Positions 40,218-49,783 of a stretch of 49,887 bases of DNA are shown here, piece by piece. The stretch is taken from the NCBI GenBank assembly GCA_022767125.1, contig JALEPZ010000101.1:1-49887 (forward strand). The letters are read 5' to 3'. Every line of letters starts with the position of its first letter. Position 1 is the stretch's first letter. Position numbers and translations under genes: made by a program. The notes beneath the pieces were generated by a model. The model saw only the letters and a program-made list of their open reading frames with translations, had not been told where the DNA came from and did no database searches. Source of the DNA: Phocaeicola plebeius. GTDB taxonomy: Bacteria > Bacteroidota > Bacteroidia > Bacteroidales > Bacteroidaceae.

Positions 40218-43217
40218 ATGAGCAAATATCTTTATTCATTATTAACAGGAGTCCTCCTCTGCTGGTGGTGCACCGGAAGTAGCATGGCCTCCTCCCTTTC
40301 CGATGATGAGCTTTCCGTCATCGCCTACCCGCTTCCACAGTCGGTAGCGCAGACCCGGCAACCGGTCATCTGCCTCAACGGTGACTGGCAGTTCAAGTTC
40401 TCCGACAACCACCCATGGACCTCCATTCGCGTGCCTGGCGAAGCCGCCATGCAAGGATTTGCCATTGAGCACGACCGTCCCTTCTACTACCGCAAGCAAT
40501 TCACCGTACCTGCCGACTTTGCAGGCAAGCGCATCATCCTCCGCTTCGATGGGGTCTATAGCCATGCCGTGCTCTCCGTGAACGGCCAGAAAATCCGGGA
40601 ACACCACGGCGGTTTTACCCGGTGGGAGACCGACATTACCCCCTACGTGAAAACCGGTAAGAAGAACAACCTCCAGCTGCAGGTCACCGACCGGCTGGAC
40701 GACATCTCTTACGCCGCCGGCTATGCCCACCATCCCATTGGCGGCATCCTGCGCGATGTCACTCTTTTTGCCCTCCCGGCTTCACATCTGTATGATGTCG
40801 CTATCGAGACCGAACTGGATACCCTCTACCAGGATGCCCGGCTGCATTTCGGCTGCAGCTATCAGGGAGCTGCAGGCAGCCAGCTCTGCCTGCGGCTGAA
40901 AGATGCCAAGGGAATGACAGTCAGTGACCAACGTCTTGCCTTGCAAGCAGGCAGCAACCGCTACACCCTCGATGTCCAACGTCCTCAGAAGTGGGATGCC
41001 GAGCATCCATACCTCTATACATTGGAGGTCAGCTTGTGTGGAGCGGACACAAAGGAACTGACCCGTTTCGAACGACACATTGGCTTCCGCAAGGTGGAAG
41101 TCGTGAAAGACCGGATGCTGGTCAACGGACAACCCGTCAAGCTGCGCGGAGCCTGCCGCCACGACATCCATCCCACCCTGGGCCGAACCACCACCCGCGA
41201 ACTGGACAGTCTGGACGTACAACTGTTCAAACAGTCGAACATGAACTTCGTCCGCACCTCGCACTATCCACCCAACGAACGGTTCCTGGACTTCTGCGAC
41301 CGCTACGGCATCTACGTGGAAAGTGAGACCGCCGTCTGCTTCGTCAACACCTACCGGCAGAAGAATTACGCGCCGGGAGCGACACAGGACGACCCGCTGT
41401 TCCGCAACCGTTATCTCGGGCAATGCCAGGAAATGGTGAAGCACACCCGTAACCATGCCTCCATCATACTGTGGAGCATCGGCAACGAGAGCGTATATGG
41501 CAGCAACTTCCAGGCCAGCTGGGACTGGGTGAAAGCCGCCGATACCACCCGCCCCGTCATCTTCAGCTATCCCGGTTCGGCGGAAGAGAAAAAGGCCCGC
41601 ATCTTCGATGTGTTGAGCATGCACTACCAGGATGTGAACGGCAACATCTATCAATGGGGCATGACGACCCGCAACTTCCAGGGACATGGTCTTCCCGTAC
41701 TCTACGACGAGTGGGCACACCCTGCCTGCTACACCTATGCTACCCTGCAGGACGACCCGAATATCCGTGAGTTCTGGGGACAATCGCTCGACAAGATGTG
41801 GGCAGGACTGTTTGAGGCTCGCGGTGGCCTAGGCGGTGCCATCTGGGGCTACATCGACGAGACGTTCGCCCTGCCCGTTCCCAACACGGGTACTCCCTAC
41901 TGGCAAGAGTTCGCGCATACGGCCAAGCCGGAAGGCTACCGGGGTAACTGTGTAGGCTATGGCGAATGGGGTATCGTGGACGTATGGCGGCGGCACAAGC
42001 CAGAGTTCTGGGCTACCAAGAAAGCCTACTCGCCCGTCCGTCTGCTGACCGTAGGCGAACTGGACTATTCCTCCGGACTGCCGCTGCAGCTGACTGTCTA
42101 TAACCGTTTCGACCATACGGACCTGAACGAACTGACCGCTACCTTCACGTATCAAGGCAACACCGCACCACTGGCATTGCCATCCCTGCAGCCGCACCAG
42201 AAAGGGCGGATAGAAGTGCCTGCCCGCCCGTGGGCGGAAGGCGAGCAGGTAGGTGTGGCCTTCTATACGGCACAAGGCGAACTGGTGGACGAATACCGGC
42301 TGACCCTGGGCAAAGCCGCTGTAGAACTTCCGGCACTGGCAGCAGGTACTACCCTGCGCACCGACGACAACGGCACCACCCTTACCGTCCGTGGCGACGG
42401 GTTCGAGATTCCCTTCAGCCGGGCGGACGGACTGATTACGAATGCCCGCGCCGGCGACCGCCTGTTGATCGAGAAAGGCCCCTTCCTGCACCTCTATATC
42501 AACCTGAACCACTTGTCGGGAGCTGAAATCCGCAAAATCGCCTCGTTCATCCAGACCCAAGAGGAAGACTGGCAGAAAACTTCCTTCGAGTGGCGGACCG
42601 AGGGCAATGACGTACGGGTGACGACGGTCGGTACCTACCGGGACATCCAGGTACGGTTCGACTTCCGCATCACCCCTCGGGGCGAACTGACCGTCTCCTA
42701 TGTGACACAGGGTGCCCCCAACGGCTTCCTGCGCGAAAGCGGCATCGATTTCCGCCTGCCCGACGGCTTCCAGGAACTGGCCTGGCGGCGCAAGGGCTAC
42801 TGGGACTATTATCCTGCTGGAGAGATGGCCGGCAATGAGGGGCGAGTTTCCCTCTACCATTCCCGTCAGAGCGCATACGGCGAACCGCCGGTACAGCCCT
42901 GGGCCGACGATACCCACAACTACTATTACTGGGCAGATGCCGGTGCCAACTGCCGTCAGCCGCTGACCCAGGCGGCTAAGGGACGGAAAGAAAACATCTG
43001 GTGGTACACGCTGTCGTTTGGCGACGGATCCGACCACCGGCTGTCGGTGGTATCGCCTTCCGCCTCCACCTCCTGCCGCCTGCAGAAACGCCCGGACGAG
43101 CAGCTGCACCTCTATGTTGACAACCGATGGGATTATCCTGAAATCGCCTGGGGCAACTATTGCAAAGTACTCGAAGCAGTGCCGTGCTACGGAACCCTAT
43201 TCCTTAACCTCAAATAA
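40218..43217 (+). CDS. Secreted GH2 family glycoside hydrolase c (beta-galactosidase-like)
   Basis: The product has 999 residues with a signal peptide (to about 25). The jelly-roll domain (about 48-190) has NGDWQFKFS, GEAAMQGFAIEHDRPFYYRKQF and the GH2 HHPIGGILRDVTL segment; Ig-like domain; TIM barrel from about 298 (VNGQPVKLRGACRHDIHPTLG, NFVRTSHYPPNERFLDFCDRYG). The acid/base candidate is Glu424 in SIGNES and the nucleophile Glu498 in LYDEWAH. The C-terminal 300 residues are beta-rich (DUF4982/GH2_N-like fold not assigned). It is an exo-acting enzyme of GH2 type (beta-galactosidase, glucuronidase or mannosidase not distinguished). Only 7 bp separate it from the next GH2. Confidence 0.88.
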   Translation: MSKYLYSLLTGVLLCWWCTGSSMASSLSDDELSVIAYPLPQSVAQTRQPVICLNGDWQFKFSDNHPWTSIRVPGEAAMQGFAIEHDRPFYYRKQFTVPADFAGKRIILRFDGVYSHAVLSVNGQKIREHHGGFTRWETDITPYVKTGKKNNLQLQVTDRLDDISYAAGYAHHPIGGILRDVTLFALPASHLYDVAIETELDTLYQDARLHFGCSYQGAAGSQLCLRLKDAKGMTVSDQRLALQAGSNRYTLDVQRPQKWDAEHPYLYTLEVSLCGADTKELTRFERHIGFRKVEVVKDRMLVNGQPVKLRGACRHDIHPTLGRTTTRELDSLDVQLFKQSNMNFVRTSHYPPNERFLDFCDRYGIYVESETAVCFVNTYRQKNYAPGATQDDPLFRNRYLGQCQEMVKHTRNHASIILWSIGNESVYGSNFQASWDWVKAADTTRPVIFSYPGSAEEKKARIFDVLSMHYQDVNGNIYQWGMTTRNFQGHGLPVLYDEWAHPACYTYATLQDDPNIREFWGQSLDKMWAGLFEARGGLGGAIWGYIDETFALPVPNTGTPYWQEFAHTAKPEGYRGNCVGYGEWGIVDVWRRHKPEFWATKKAYSPVRLLTVGELDYSSGLPLQLTVYNRFDHTDLNELTATFTYQGNTAPLALPSLQPHQKGRIEVPARPWAEGEQVGVAFYTAQGELVDEYRLTLGKAAVELPALAAGTTLRTDDNGTTLTVRGDGFEIPFSRADGLITNARAGDRLLIEKGPFLHLYINLNHLSGAEIRKIASFIQTQEEDWQKTSFEWRTEGNDVRVTTVGTYRDIQVRFDFRITPRGELTVSYVTQGAPNGFLRESGIDFRLPDGFQELAWRRKGYWDYYPAGEMAGNEGRVSLYHSRQSAYGEPPVQPWADDTHNYYYWADAGANCRQPLTQAAKGRKENIWWYTLSFGDGSDHRLSVVSPSASTSCRLQKRPDEQLHLYVDNRWDYPEIAWGNYCKVLEAVPCYGTLFLNLK

Positions 43218-43224
43218 CCACATC

Positions 43225-46200
43225 ATGAAACTCTCATTTGTATCCCCTATTTTGATGTGTCTGGGAATGCTGCTGACCGCAGCATTCCCCCTTTCGGCAC
43301 AACAACGCATCTGGCACCCGGTCGCAGCCAACGACTGCGGCGTAGAGGGTGCTCAGCCTTTCCTCGTGAAAGGAGACAACTATACGTTCCCGGCCTCCGT
43401 CGGAGGCAGTCCGACCGCCCGCACCTGTAACTTCGGCGGCAAGGTGATTTATGCCTTCAATCAGTTGGACATCCATGCCGACTACCAGTTGGAGGTGGTC
43501 TATCTGGCCGATCACGACCGCGACCAGCACATCGTCGTCGATGGCAACGAACTGCACGCCGTCCGCCTGAAGGCCAACGAAGAGCAGCATCACCGCATCG
43601 ACCTGCCGAGAAAAGCGTATGCCTATGGCCAGTTGGTATTGGTGTTCGAGCTGAATGGAAAAGGAGCCAACGCCGTGGTATCCGAAGTGAACCTGTACTC
43701 CACCAACGCGCAAAAGGCACAACCCTTCGAGGGAGCGGAAAAAGAAACGCTGAGCCATACCGTCACCTATCACATCGACACCGATGTGGATGTGGAGGCA
43801 GTGCTGCCCACCTATGCTCCCCTGCCCAAGAGCGTCAGCGGCACCTACCAGCCCCTTCTGTCGCTCAACGGTACCTGGCTGTTCCATCCTGCGCCGGCCC
43901 AGGACTTCTACCGGCAACCGGCGACAGCGGAATGGAAAGGCATCGTCGTGCCCGGACAATGGTCGATGCAAGGATTCCAGGTCGATTCCATGGCCTTTGC
44001 CGGTTACCGCAAGACCTTCCTGCTGCCGGATGACTGGACAGACAAGACCGTAAAGGTCCGCTTCGACGGGGTACACAGCGAATACTATGTCTATCTTAAC
44101 GGACAGGAAGTGGGCTACCACCTGGGCGGGATGACCCCCTTCGAAGCTGACCTGACCCCTTATCTGCGCAGCGGCCAGAACGAACTTGCCCTGCGGGTGC
44201 GGAGCGAATCCCTCGCCGATATGCTGGGCAGCCTCACCCAGTATGCCGCCCACCAGTTGGGCGGCATCACCCGCAAGGTCACGCTCATGGCTCTCCCCCG
44301 CCAGTCGGTCACCGACCTGCGCATTGTCACCGACCTGGACGAACAGTACCGCAACGCCACCTTGTCGGTACACACCGGCATCGTCAACCAGAGCGGACAG
44401 GTGCAGAAAGGCCTGCAGCTCCGCCTGTCCATCGACGGACTGCCCAACCACACCCTCCTCGATGTGCCTGCCCTCGCAGCCGGAAAAAGCTGGACCGGGC
44501 AACTGACCACACCGGTAACGGCTCCCCGACTCTGGAACAGCGAACAGCCTCACCTATATACCCTCCGTCTGGAACTGTGCCAGGGCGCAGAAGTCCTCGA
44601 GACCATTGAGAAGCGGTTCGGATTCCGCGAAGTGGAAGTACGGGGCAACGAGCTGCTGGTCAACGGCAGAGCCGTAAAGCTGAGAGGTGTCTGCCACCAC
44701 GAGATGCACCCGCTGACCGGCCGGGTCATGACCGCCGAACTGGAACGGCAGGACATGGAACTGTACAAGGCCGCCAACTGCAATTTCATCCGCACCTCCC
44801 ACTATCCTCCTTGCGAGGAAATGCTGGACATCTGCGACGAGATGGGCATGTTTGTCGAAGTGGAGGCGCCTGTCTGCTGGATGGGGCACGGTGCCAACGA
44901 GAACTGGCAGACCCTCAACTACCAGGACAGCCGCTACTACGGCTATGTCCGGCAGGCCGACTTGGAGACCATCCATTTCAACCGCAACCATCCCAGCGTA
45001 CTGTTCTGGTCGATGGCCAACGAATCGTACTGGAACAAGGAGTTTGCCCAAGTACAGGAATATGTGAAGAAAGCCGACCCCACCCGTCCGCATACCTTCC
45101 ACGACCAGGCCTACGGCGGCTTCAACAATCAGGGCAGCACGGCTCCCATCGCCAATATCCACTATCCCGGCCCCAACGGCTACAAGGTGGCCGCCAAGAG
45201 CCAGCGCCCCATGACCTACGGCGAATACTGCCACCTGAATGTCTATAACCGCAGCGAACTGGAGACCGACCCCGGCATCCGCAGTGACTGGGCACTGGCC
45301 CTGTCGCCCACCTGGGAGAACATGTACCGCACGAAAGGCGTACTGGGCGGTTCCATTTGGTCGGGCATCGATGACATCTTCCAGCTACCCGACGGCAACG
45401 CCGTGGGCTATGGTGCCTGGGGACCCATCGACGGCTGGCGACGCCCCAAGCCCGAATACTGGGACATGAAGAAAATCTACAGTCCTATCCGCATCCTGAC
45501 GTCGGGTTCCACTGCAGAAGGCCGCTTCCAGATCAGGATGGAGAACCGCTTCACCTACCTCTCTACCGCCGACCTGAGCATCCGTTACCGCTACGGCAAC
45601 CAGCAAGGCAGCGTCACCGCCGACATCGCAGCGGGACAGCAGGGAGAACTGCTCCTGCCCCTTTGCCTGCAGGACACGGTACGGACCGTCTATCTGTCGT
45701 TTGCCGACCCGCAGGGCCGCCTCATCGACGAGTTCCTGCTGCCGACAGGTGCCGAAGAAGCGCCAACGGTGTCCGCCGTTCCTGCCGTACCGACCCGGCT
45801 GAAGAAGACCGACCGGCTGTTCGTCGTGACCGGGAAAGGATTCCGCTGCGAAATCAACCGTCAGGACGGACGCATCGTCTCCCTCAGCCGGAACGGGAAA
45901 ACCATTCTGTGCGGAGGCCCTTTCCTGATGGCGCTGCCCCTCACCGGCGGTGGCTGCTATCCCAACCACAACGCCCATACCCCGCTCTTCAACGAGGTCT
46001 GCCAGGCATGGACAGCCAACAGTGTGGAAGCCCATGAGGAAGGCACATCTGTCGTGCTCACCGTCAAAGGAAGTTACGACGGATGGGAAGGCGAATACCA
46101 GCTGCACCTGTCCGCCAACGGCGAACTGACGGCAGACTACCGCTTCACCGCCCTCGCGGACATCAACCCGCGGCAATGGGGACTCGTGTTCGAAGCACCC

Positions 46201-46659
46201 GTCACCTTCGACCGGACCTTCTGGGACCGGAAAGGGATGTGGAGTGTCTATCCTGCCTACCACATCAGCCGTCCGCAAGGCACCGCTCCCCTGTTCTACC
46301 CGGGCGTACCGCAAGAACCGCAGCCGCGCATCGCACCAACCTGGGAGTGGAGCATGGACAGCAACGAACTGGGAAGCAATGACTTCCGATCCACCCGCCG
46401 CAACATCCGCCAGGCAGGACTCTGCGACGAAGCCGGCAACCGCATCACTGCCGTCTCGAACGGCGAACAGCACTGGCGCAGCTGGTTGGAGAAAGACCGC
46501 ATCCGTTTCTTAGTCGCCGACTTCGTGACTGCCGGCAACGAGATGTTCCTCGAAAGCTACTACGCCCCTTACCGGAAACCGGTGAAGAAAGGAGAGACCA
46601 TCAAAGGAAGCCTCCAGCTCCGCTATGAGACCTCTTCTGCTTCCTCCACTCAACAATGA
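43225..46659 (+). CDS. Secreted GH2 family glycoside hydrolase d with extra N-terminal beta domain
   Basis: The product has 1144 residues from the ATG at 43225 (MKLSFVSPILMC..., signal peptide to about 26). The frame is open back to 43018, but that part overlaps the upstream gene. Residues about 28-165 form an additional jelly-roll, CBM-like domain (VGGSPTARTCNFGGKVIYAF, VDGNELHAVRL) absent from the other GH2 proteins here. The GH2 part starts near 205. The acid/base candidate is Glu600 (SMANES) and the nucleophile Glu667 (TYGEYCHLN). Barrel motifs are VKLRGVCHHEMHPLTG and NFIRTSHYPPCEEML. It is closely related to the next protein over the barrel and its C-terminus. Confidence 0.88.
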   Translation: MKLSFVSPILMCLGMLLTAAFPLSAQQRIWHPVAANDCGVEGAQPFLVKGDNYTFPASVGGSPTARTCNFGGKVIYAFNQLDIHADYQLEVVYLADHDRDQHIVVDGNELHAVRLKANEEQHHRIDLPRKAYAYGQLVLVFELNGKGANAVVSEVNLYSTNAQKAQPFEGAEKETLSHTVTYHIDTDVDVEAVLPTYAPLPKSVSGTYQPLLSLNGTWLFHPAPAQDFYRQPATAEWKGIVVPGQWSMQGFQVDSMAFAGYRKTFLLPDDWTDKTVKVRFDGVHSEYYVYLNGQEVGYHLGGMTPFEADLTPYLRSGQNELALRVRSESLADMLGSLTQYAAHQLGGITRKVTLMALPRQSVTDLRIVTDLDEQYRNATLSVHTGIVNQSGQVQKGLQLRLSIDGLPNHTLLDVPALAAGKSWTGQLTTPVTAPRLWNSEQPHLYTLRLELCQGAEVLETIEKRFGFREVEVRGNELLVNGRAVKLRGVCHHEMHPLTGRVMTAELERQDMELYKAANCNFIRTSHYPPCEEMLDICDEMGMFVEVEAPVCWMGHGANENWQTLNYQDSRYYGYVRQADLETIHFNRNHPSVLFWSMANESYWNKEFAQVQEYVKKADPTRPHTFHDQAYGGFNNQGSTAPIANIHYPGPNGYKVAAKSQRPMTYGEYCHLNVYNRSELETDPGIRSDWALALSPTWENMYRTKGVLGGSIWSGIDDIFQLPDGNAVGYGAWGPIDGWRRPKPEYWDMKKIYSPIRILTSGSTAEGRFQIRMENRFTYLSTADLSIRYRYGNQQGSVTADIAAGQQGELLLPLCLQDTVRTVYLSFADPQGRLIDEFLLPTGAEEAPTVSAVPAVPTRLKKTDRLFVVTGKGFRCEINRQDGRIVSLSRNGKTILCGGPFLMALPLTGGGCYPNHNAHTPLFNEVCQAWTANSVEAHEEGTSVVLTVKGSYDGWEGEYQLHLSANGELTADYRFTALADINPRQWGLVFEAPVTFDRTFWDRKGMWSVYPAYHISRPQGTAPLFYPGVPQEPQPRIAPTWEWSMDSNELGSNDFRSTRRNIRQAGLCDEAGNRITAVSNGEQHWRSWLEKDRIRFLVADFVTAGNEMFLESYYAPYRKPVKKGETIKGSLQLRYETSSASSTQQ

Positions 46660-49586
46660 CAACAACCATGAAACAACAGACATCAACCATGAAACGACTG
46701 ATCAATCTCCTGCTATTATCGGCGGTGCTCTGCTTCGGCAGGGCCGCAGCCGCTGATATCACCGTGCCCCGGCTGACCCCTCCCGGCAGTCCGGAACGCA
46801 TCGATCTGAACGGTACCTGGCATTTCTGCGACTCCATCGGTCCCGAACGCCAGGAAGAACATTTCCCCATCGGCGGAGCCTCCATCGAGGTTCCGGGCGA
46901 ATGGGTCATGCAAGGCTTCCAGGTGAAACCGGGCAATACCGCTGGGTACAGCCGTTCCTTCTTCCTCCCTGCCTCGTGGCAAGGCCGGCGCATCAAACTG
47001 CGCTGCAACGGCGTATATAGCCGTGCCGAGGTATTCGTCAACCGCCGCCCTGCCGGCAGCCACCTGGGCGGATTCACCCCGTTCGAACTGGATGTCACCG
47101 ACCTGGTAACACCCGGACAGGAGAACCGCATCGCCTTAGCGGTCACCTCCGAAAGCATTGCCGACAGCACCTCGAACGGCTCCTTCTATGCCGTCCATCC
47201 GCTGGGAGGCATCACGCGCGACATCTGTCTGCTGGCACTGCCCGAAGTCAACCTCTCGTCGCTGCATGCCGCCACCACGTTCGACTCCCTCTTCACCGAT
47301 GCCGTACTGGCCGCGGACATTGAGGTGACGAACGAAGGGGCAACGGCAGCGGAAGGACTGGCTGTCACCCTCGAACTGAAGGACGCAGACGGACGGACGG
47401 TGGCCTTAGACAGCTGTACTCGCGTCCTCCATACCCTACCGTCGGGACAGGCCGTTCAGCTCTGCCTCCGCTCGGACGTGCGCCGTCCCCGCCAGTGGGA
47501 TCCGGAGCATCCGTACCTCTACACCCTGACCTGCCGGTTGGAGCGGAAGGGAACCGTAGTGCAGACCGCCACTCGCCGCATCGGTTTCCGACAGATCGAG
47601 GTACGGAAGAACCAGGTGTTCGTCAACGGCCATGCCATCAAGCTGCGCGGAGTCTGCCGCCACGAGGTCATGCCCTTGCGCGGACGGTCGCTGACCGGCG
47701 ATATCTGGCGGAAAGATGTCGAACTCTTCCGTCGGGGCAATGTCAACTACATCCGTACCTCGCACTATCCCCCCGATGAGGCCCTTCTCGATGCCTGCGA
47801 CGAGCTGGGGATGTTTGTCGAAGTGGAAGCCCCCCTCTGCTGGGCGCACCAGACCCAAGTGCCCGAACACCTGCACACCGACGTATTGGTCCGCCAACAC
47901 GTGGAGATGGTGCACCGCGACCGCAGCCACCCCTCTGTCCTGATGTGGTCGATGGGCAACGAATCGACCAAGTTTGAAGAGTATTTCCGGGAAGCTGCTG
48001 AAACGGTCCGTCTGCTGGACCCTACCCGTCCCCGCAACTTCAGCCAGTGGGGACCCGATGCCGACGGTGGGGCACTGGAAGTGACCAACCATCACTACCC
48101 CGGTCCGAAAGGCCCTGACCAGTACCGTTCGCATCCGCGCCCGGTGGTCTTCGACGAATACTGCCACATGAATGCCTACAACCGGCTGGAACTGTCGGCC
48201 GACCCCGGCTTGCGCAGCAAGTGGGGCGACCTGCTCGACGAGATGTGGAGCAATATGTACCACAGCCGGGGCGTACTGGGCGGTGCCATCTGGGTAGGCA
48301 TTGACGATACCTTCTTTCTGCCCGACGGACGCACCGTAGGCTATGGGACATGGGGCGTCATCGACGGCTGGCGGCGGGAAAAACCCGAATACTGGGGCAT
48401 GAAGAAAGCCTACAGTCCCGTAAAGGTTCGGCTGAAGGGCAACATGGATGCCGAAGGACGGGTGGTGTTCGACATCGAGAACCGGCACCTGTTCAGCAAC
48501 CTGGACGAGTGCGTCCTAGAATGGACCGCCGACGGATGCAGCGGCACCCTGGCCGCGGCCTTGCCTCCCGGCGGCAAGGGCGAAACGGTGCTCACCTTGC
48601 CGTCGGCTGCCCGTAATGCCCGCTACCTCGACCTGCGCGTCGTCGGTGTACGAGGATTCGAGACCGACCGCTACCGCTTCCAGCTCCTGCCGATCGCGGA
48701 AGCGGATGCCGCCCCTCCTGCCACCACGAAGGAACGGATGGTCTGCCAGGCAGACGACCATACGCTGACCGTGCGCACCCGGCAGACAGTCTTCCGTCTG
48801 AACCGGAGGAACGGACAATTAGACATCCTGCGTGCCGACGGTGACACGACGACGTGCGGCCCCGCACTGATGCTACTGCCCCTGAACAATGAAGGCGAGG
48901 GCATACAGATGATCGGCAGGAGCCAGACCTTCGCTCCCTATACACCCTGCTGCACCCATTGGGTGGCCCGTCGCATCGGCTGGAAAGCGGACAAGAACCA
49001 GGTGGTCATCTCCGTAGAAGGAGACTATGAAGAGGCGGAAGGCGGCTTCACCTACACCATCCGTCCCGACGGACAACTGGAAACGGAGTATCGCTTCACC
49101 GTCAGGAAAGAGATTTCGCCCCGACAAATCGGCCTGGTCTTCCGGTGCCCGGACACGTACGACCGGCTGTACTGGCAGCGGAAAGGCTACTGGAACGCTT
49201 ATCCGGAACACCACATTGCCGCGCTGGAAGGCACGGCACAGGCATTCGACCCATCACTGCCCATTTCCGGCATAGCCGGTCCCAGCGAAGAACCGCACCG
49301 TGAATGGGCTTTCGACCAGACGAAGAACGGCTCCAACCTGTTCCGTTCCACCAAAGAGAACATCCGCCTGGCCCAGCTGACGGACGACAAAGGCCGTAGC
49401 ATCACCCTCACGTCCGATGCTACCCAGCACTTCCGTGCCTGGGTGGATCAGGAACACACGTACTTCCTGGTGGCCGACTATACCAATGCCGGCAGCGACA
49501 CCTACTTTGCCGCACACGCCGCGCTGGGCTATCGTCCGCTCAAGAGAGGAGACTGCGTCAGCGGCAAGGCAACTCTCTGTTTCTGA
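46656..49586 (+). CDS. Secreted GH2 family glycoside hydrolase e
   Basis: The product has up to 976 residues. The ATG at 46656 overlaps the preceding stop (ATGA), but ATGs at 46668 and 46689 also exist; 46689 (MKRLINLLLLSAVLC) gives the best signal peptide. The jelly roll (about 50-200) has DLNGTWHFCDSIG and HPLGGITRDICLLALP; the barrel has AIKLRGVCRHEVMPLRG and NYIRTSHYPPDEALLDACDELG. The acid/base candidate is Glu436 (SMGNES) and the nucleophile Glu501 (VFDEYCHMN), numbering from 46656. It shares the EYCHxNxYNR motif with enzyme d, so the two are paralogues with probably related beta-glycoside targets. It is the last gene of the operon; a strong terminator follows. Confidence 0.88.
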   Translation: MTTTMKQQTSTMKRLINLLLLSAVLCFGRAAAADITVPRLTPPGSPERIDLNGTWHFCDSIGPERQEEHFPIGGASIEVPGEWVMQGFQVKPGNTAGYSRSFFLPASWQGRRIKLRCNGVYSRAEVFVNRRPAGSHLGGFTPFELDVTDLVTPGQENRIALAVTSESIADSTSNGSFYAVHPLGGITRDICLLALPEVNLSSLHAATTFDSLFTDAVLAADIEVTNEGATAAEGLAVTLELKDADGRTVALDSCTRVLHTLPSGQAVQLCLRSDVRRPRQWDPEHPYLYTLTCRLERKGTVVQTATRRIGFRQIEVRKNQVFVNGHAIKLRGVCRHEVMPLRGRSLTGDIWRKDVELFRRGNVNYIRTSHYPPDEALLDACDELGMFVEVEAPLCWAHQTQVPEHLHTDVLVRQHVEMVHRDRSHPSVLMWSMGNESTKFEEYFREAAETVRLLDPTRPRNFSQWGPDADGGALEVTNHHYPGPKGPDQYRSHPRPVVFDEYCHMNAYNRLELSADPGLRSKWGDLLDEMWSNMYHSRGVLGGAIWVGIDDTFFLPDGRTVGYGTWGVIDGWRREKPEYWGMKKAYSPVKVRLKGNMDAEGRVVFDIENRHLFSNLDECVLEWTADGCSGTLAAALPPGGKGETVLTLPSAARNARYLDLRVVGVRGFETDRYRFQLLPIAEADAAPPATTKERMVCQADDHTLTVRTRQTVFRLNRRNGQLDILRADGDTTTCGPALMLLPLNNEGEGIQMIGRSQTFAPYTPCCTHWVARRIGWKADKNQVVISVEGDYEEAEGGFTYTIRPDGQLETEYRFTVRKEISPRQIGLVFRCPDTYDRLYWQRKGYWNAYPEHHIAALEGTAQAFDPSLPISGIAGPSEEPHREWAFDQTKNGSNLFRSTKENIRLAQLTDDKGRSITLTSDATQHFRAWVDQEHTYFLVADYTNAGSDTYFAAHAALGYRPLKRGDCVSGKATLCF

Positions 49587-49590
49587 TCGT

Positions 49591-49643
49591 TTCATGCTGT
49601 CTTGTCGTCCTTTGCTTGGATCAGGATGACAAGACAGCATGAA
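49591..49643 (+). terminator. Terminator of the catabolic/GH2 operon
   Basis: TTCATGCTGTCTTGTCGTCC (49591-49610) pairs with GGATGACAAGACAGCATGAA (49624-49643) over 20 bp with one G-T pair, 13-nt loop. It is 5 bp after the GH2 stop. The stem sequence resembles a dispersed palindromic repeat. Confidence 0.75.
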
Positions 49644-49783
49644 AAGCTGATAAGTTTCCAAAGTTCTCCGGATCGCATTTCCCGATCAGGAGAAACCCGA
49701 TTCGGAGAAAAAGAACTTCCATCACTTGGAGATATGGAAGGAAACGAGTACCTTTACCGACAGATTTCAAGAGCAGCACAGTT

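Noticed and set aside
41829-43109. Minus-strand open frame of 426 codons inside GH2 enzyme c
   Set aside because: Same reasoning: no motif, fully covered by a clear GH2 catalytic protein.
43018-43224. Longer start for GH2 enzyme d
   Set aside because: It would overlap the upstream GH2 gene by 200 bp and give a Pro/Arg/Thr-rich nonsense N-terminus; the ATG at 43225 gives a signal peptide.
40218-49586. Assigning a definite substrate (for example beta-galactan, carrageenan-like or pectic side chains)
   Set aside because: GH2 catalytic residues are shared by several specificities, and no substrate-specific companion enzyme such as a sulfatase or lyase is present, so any named glycan would be a guess.
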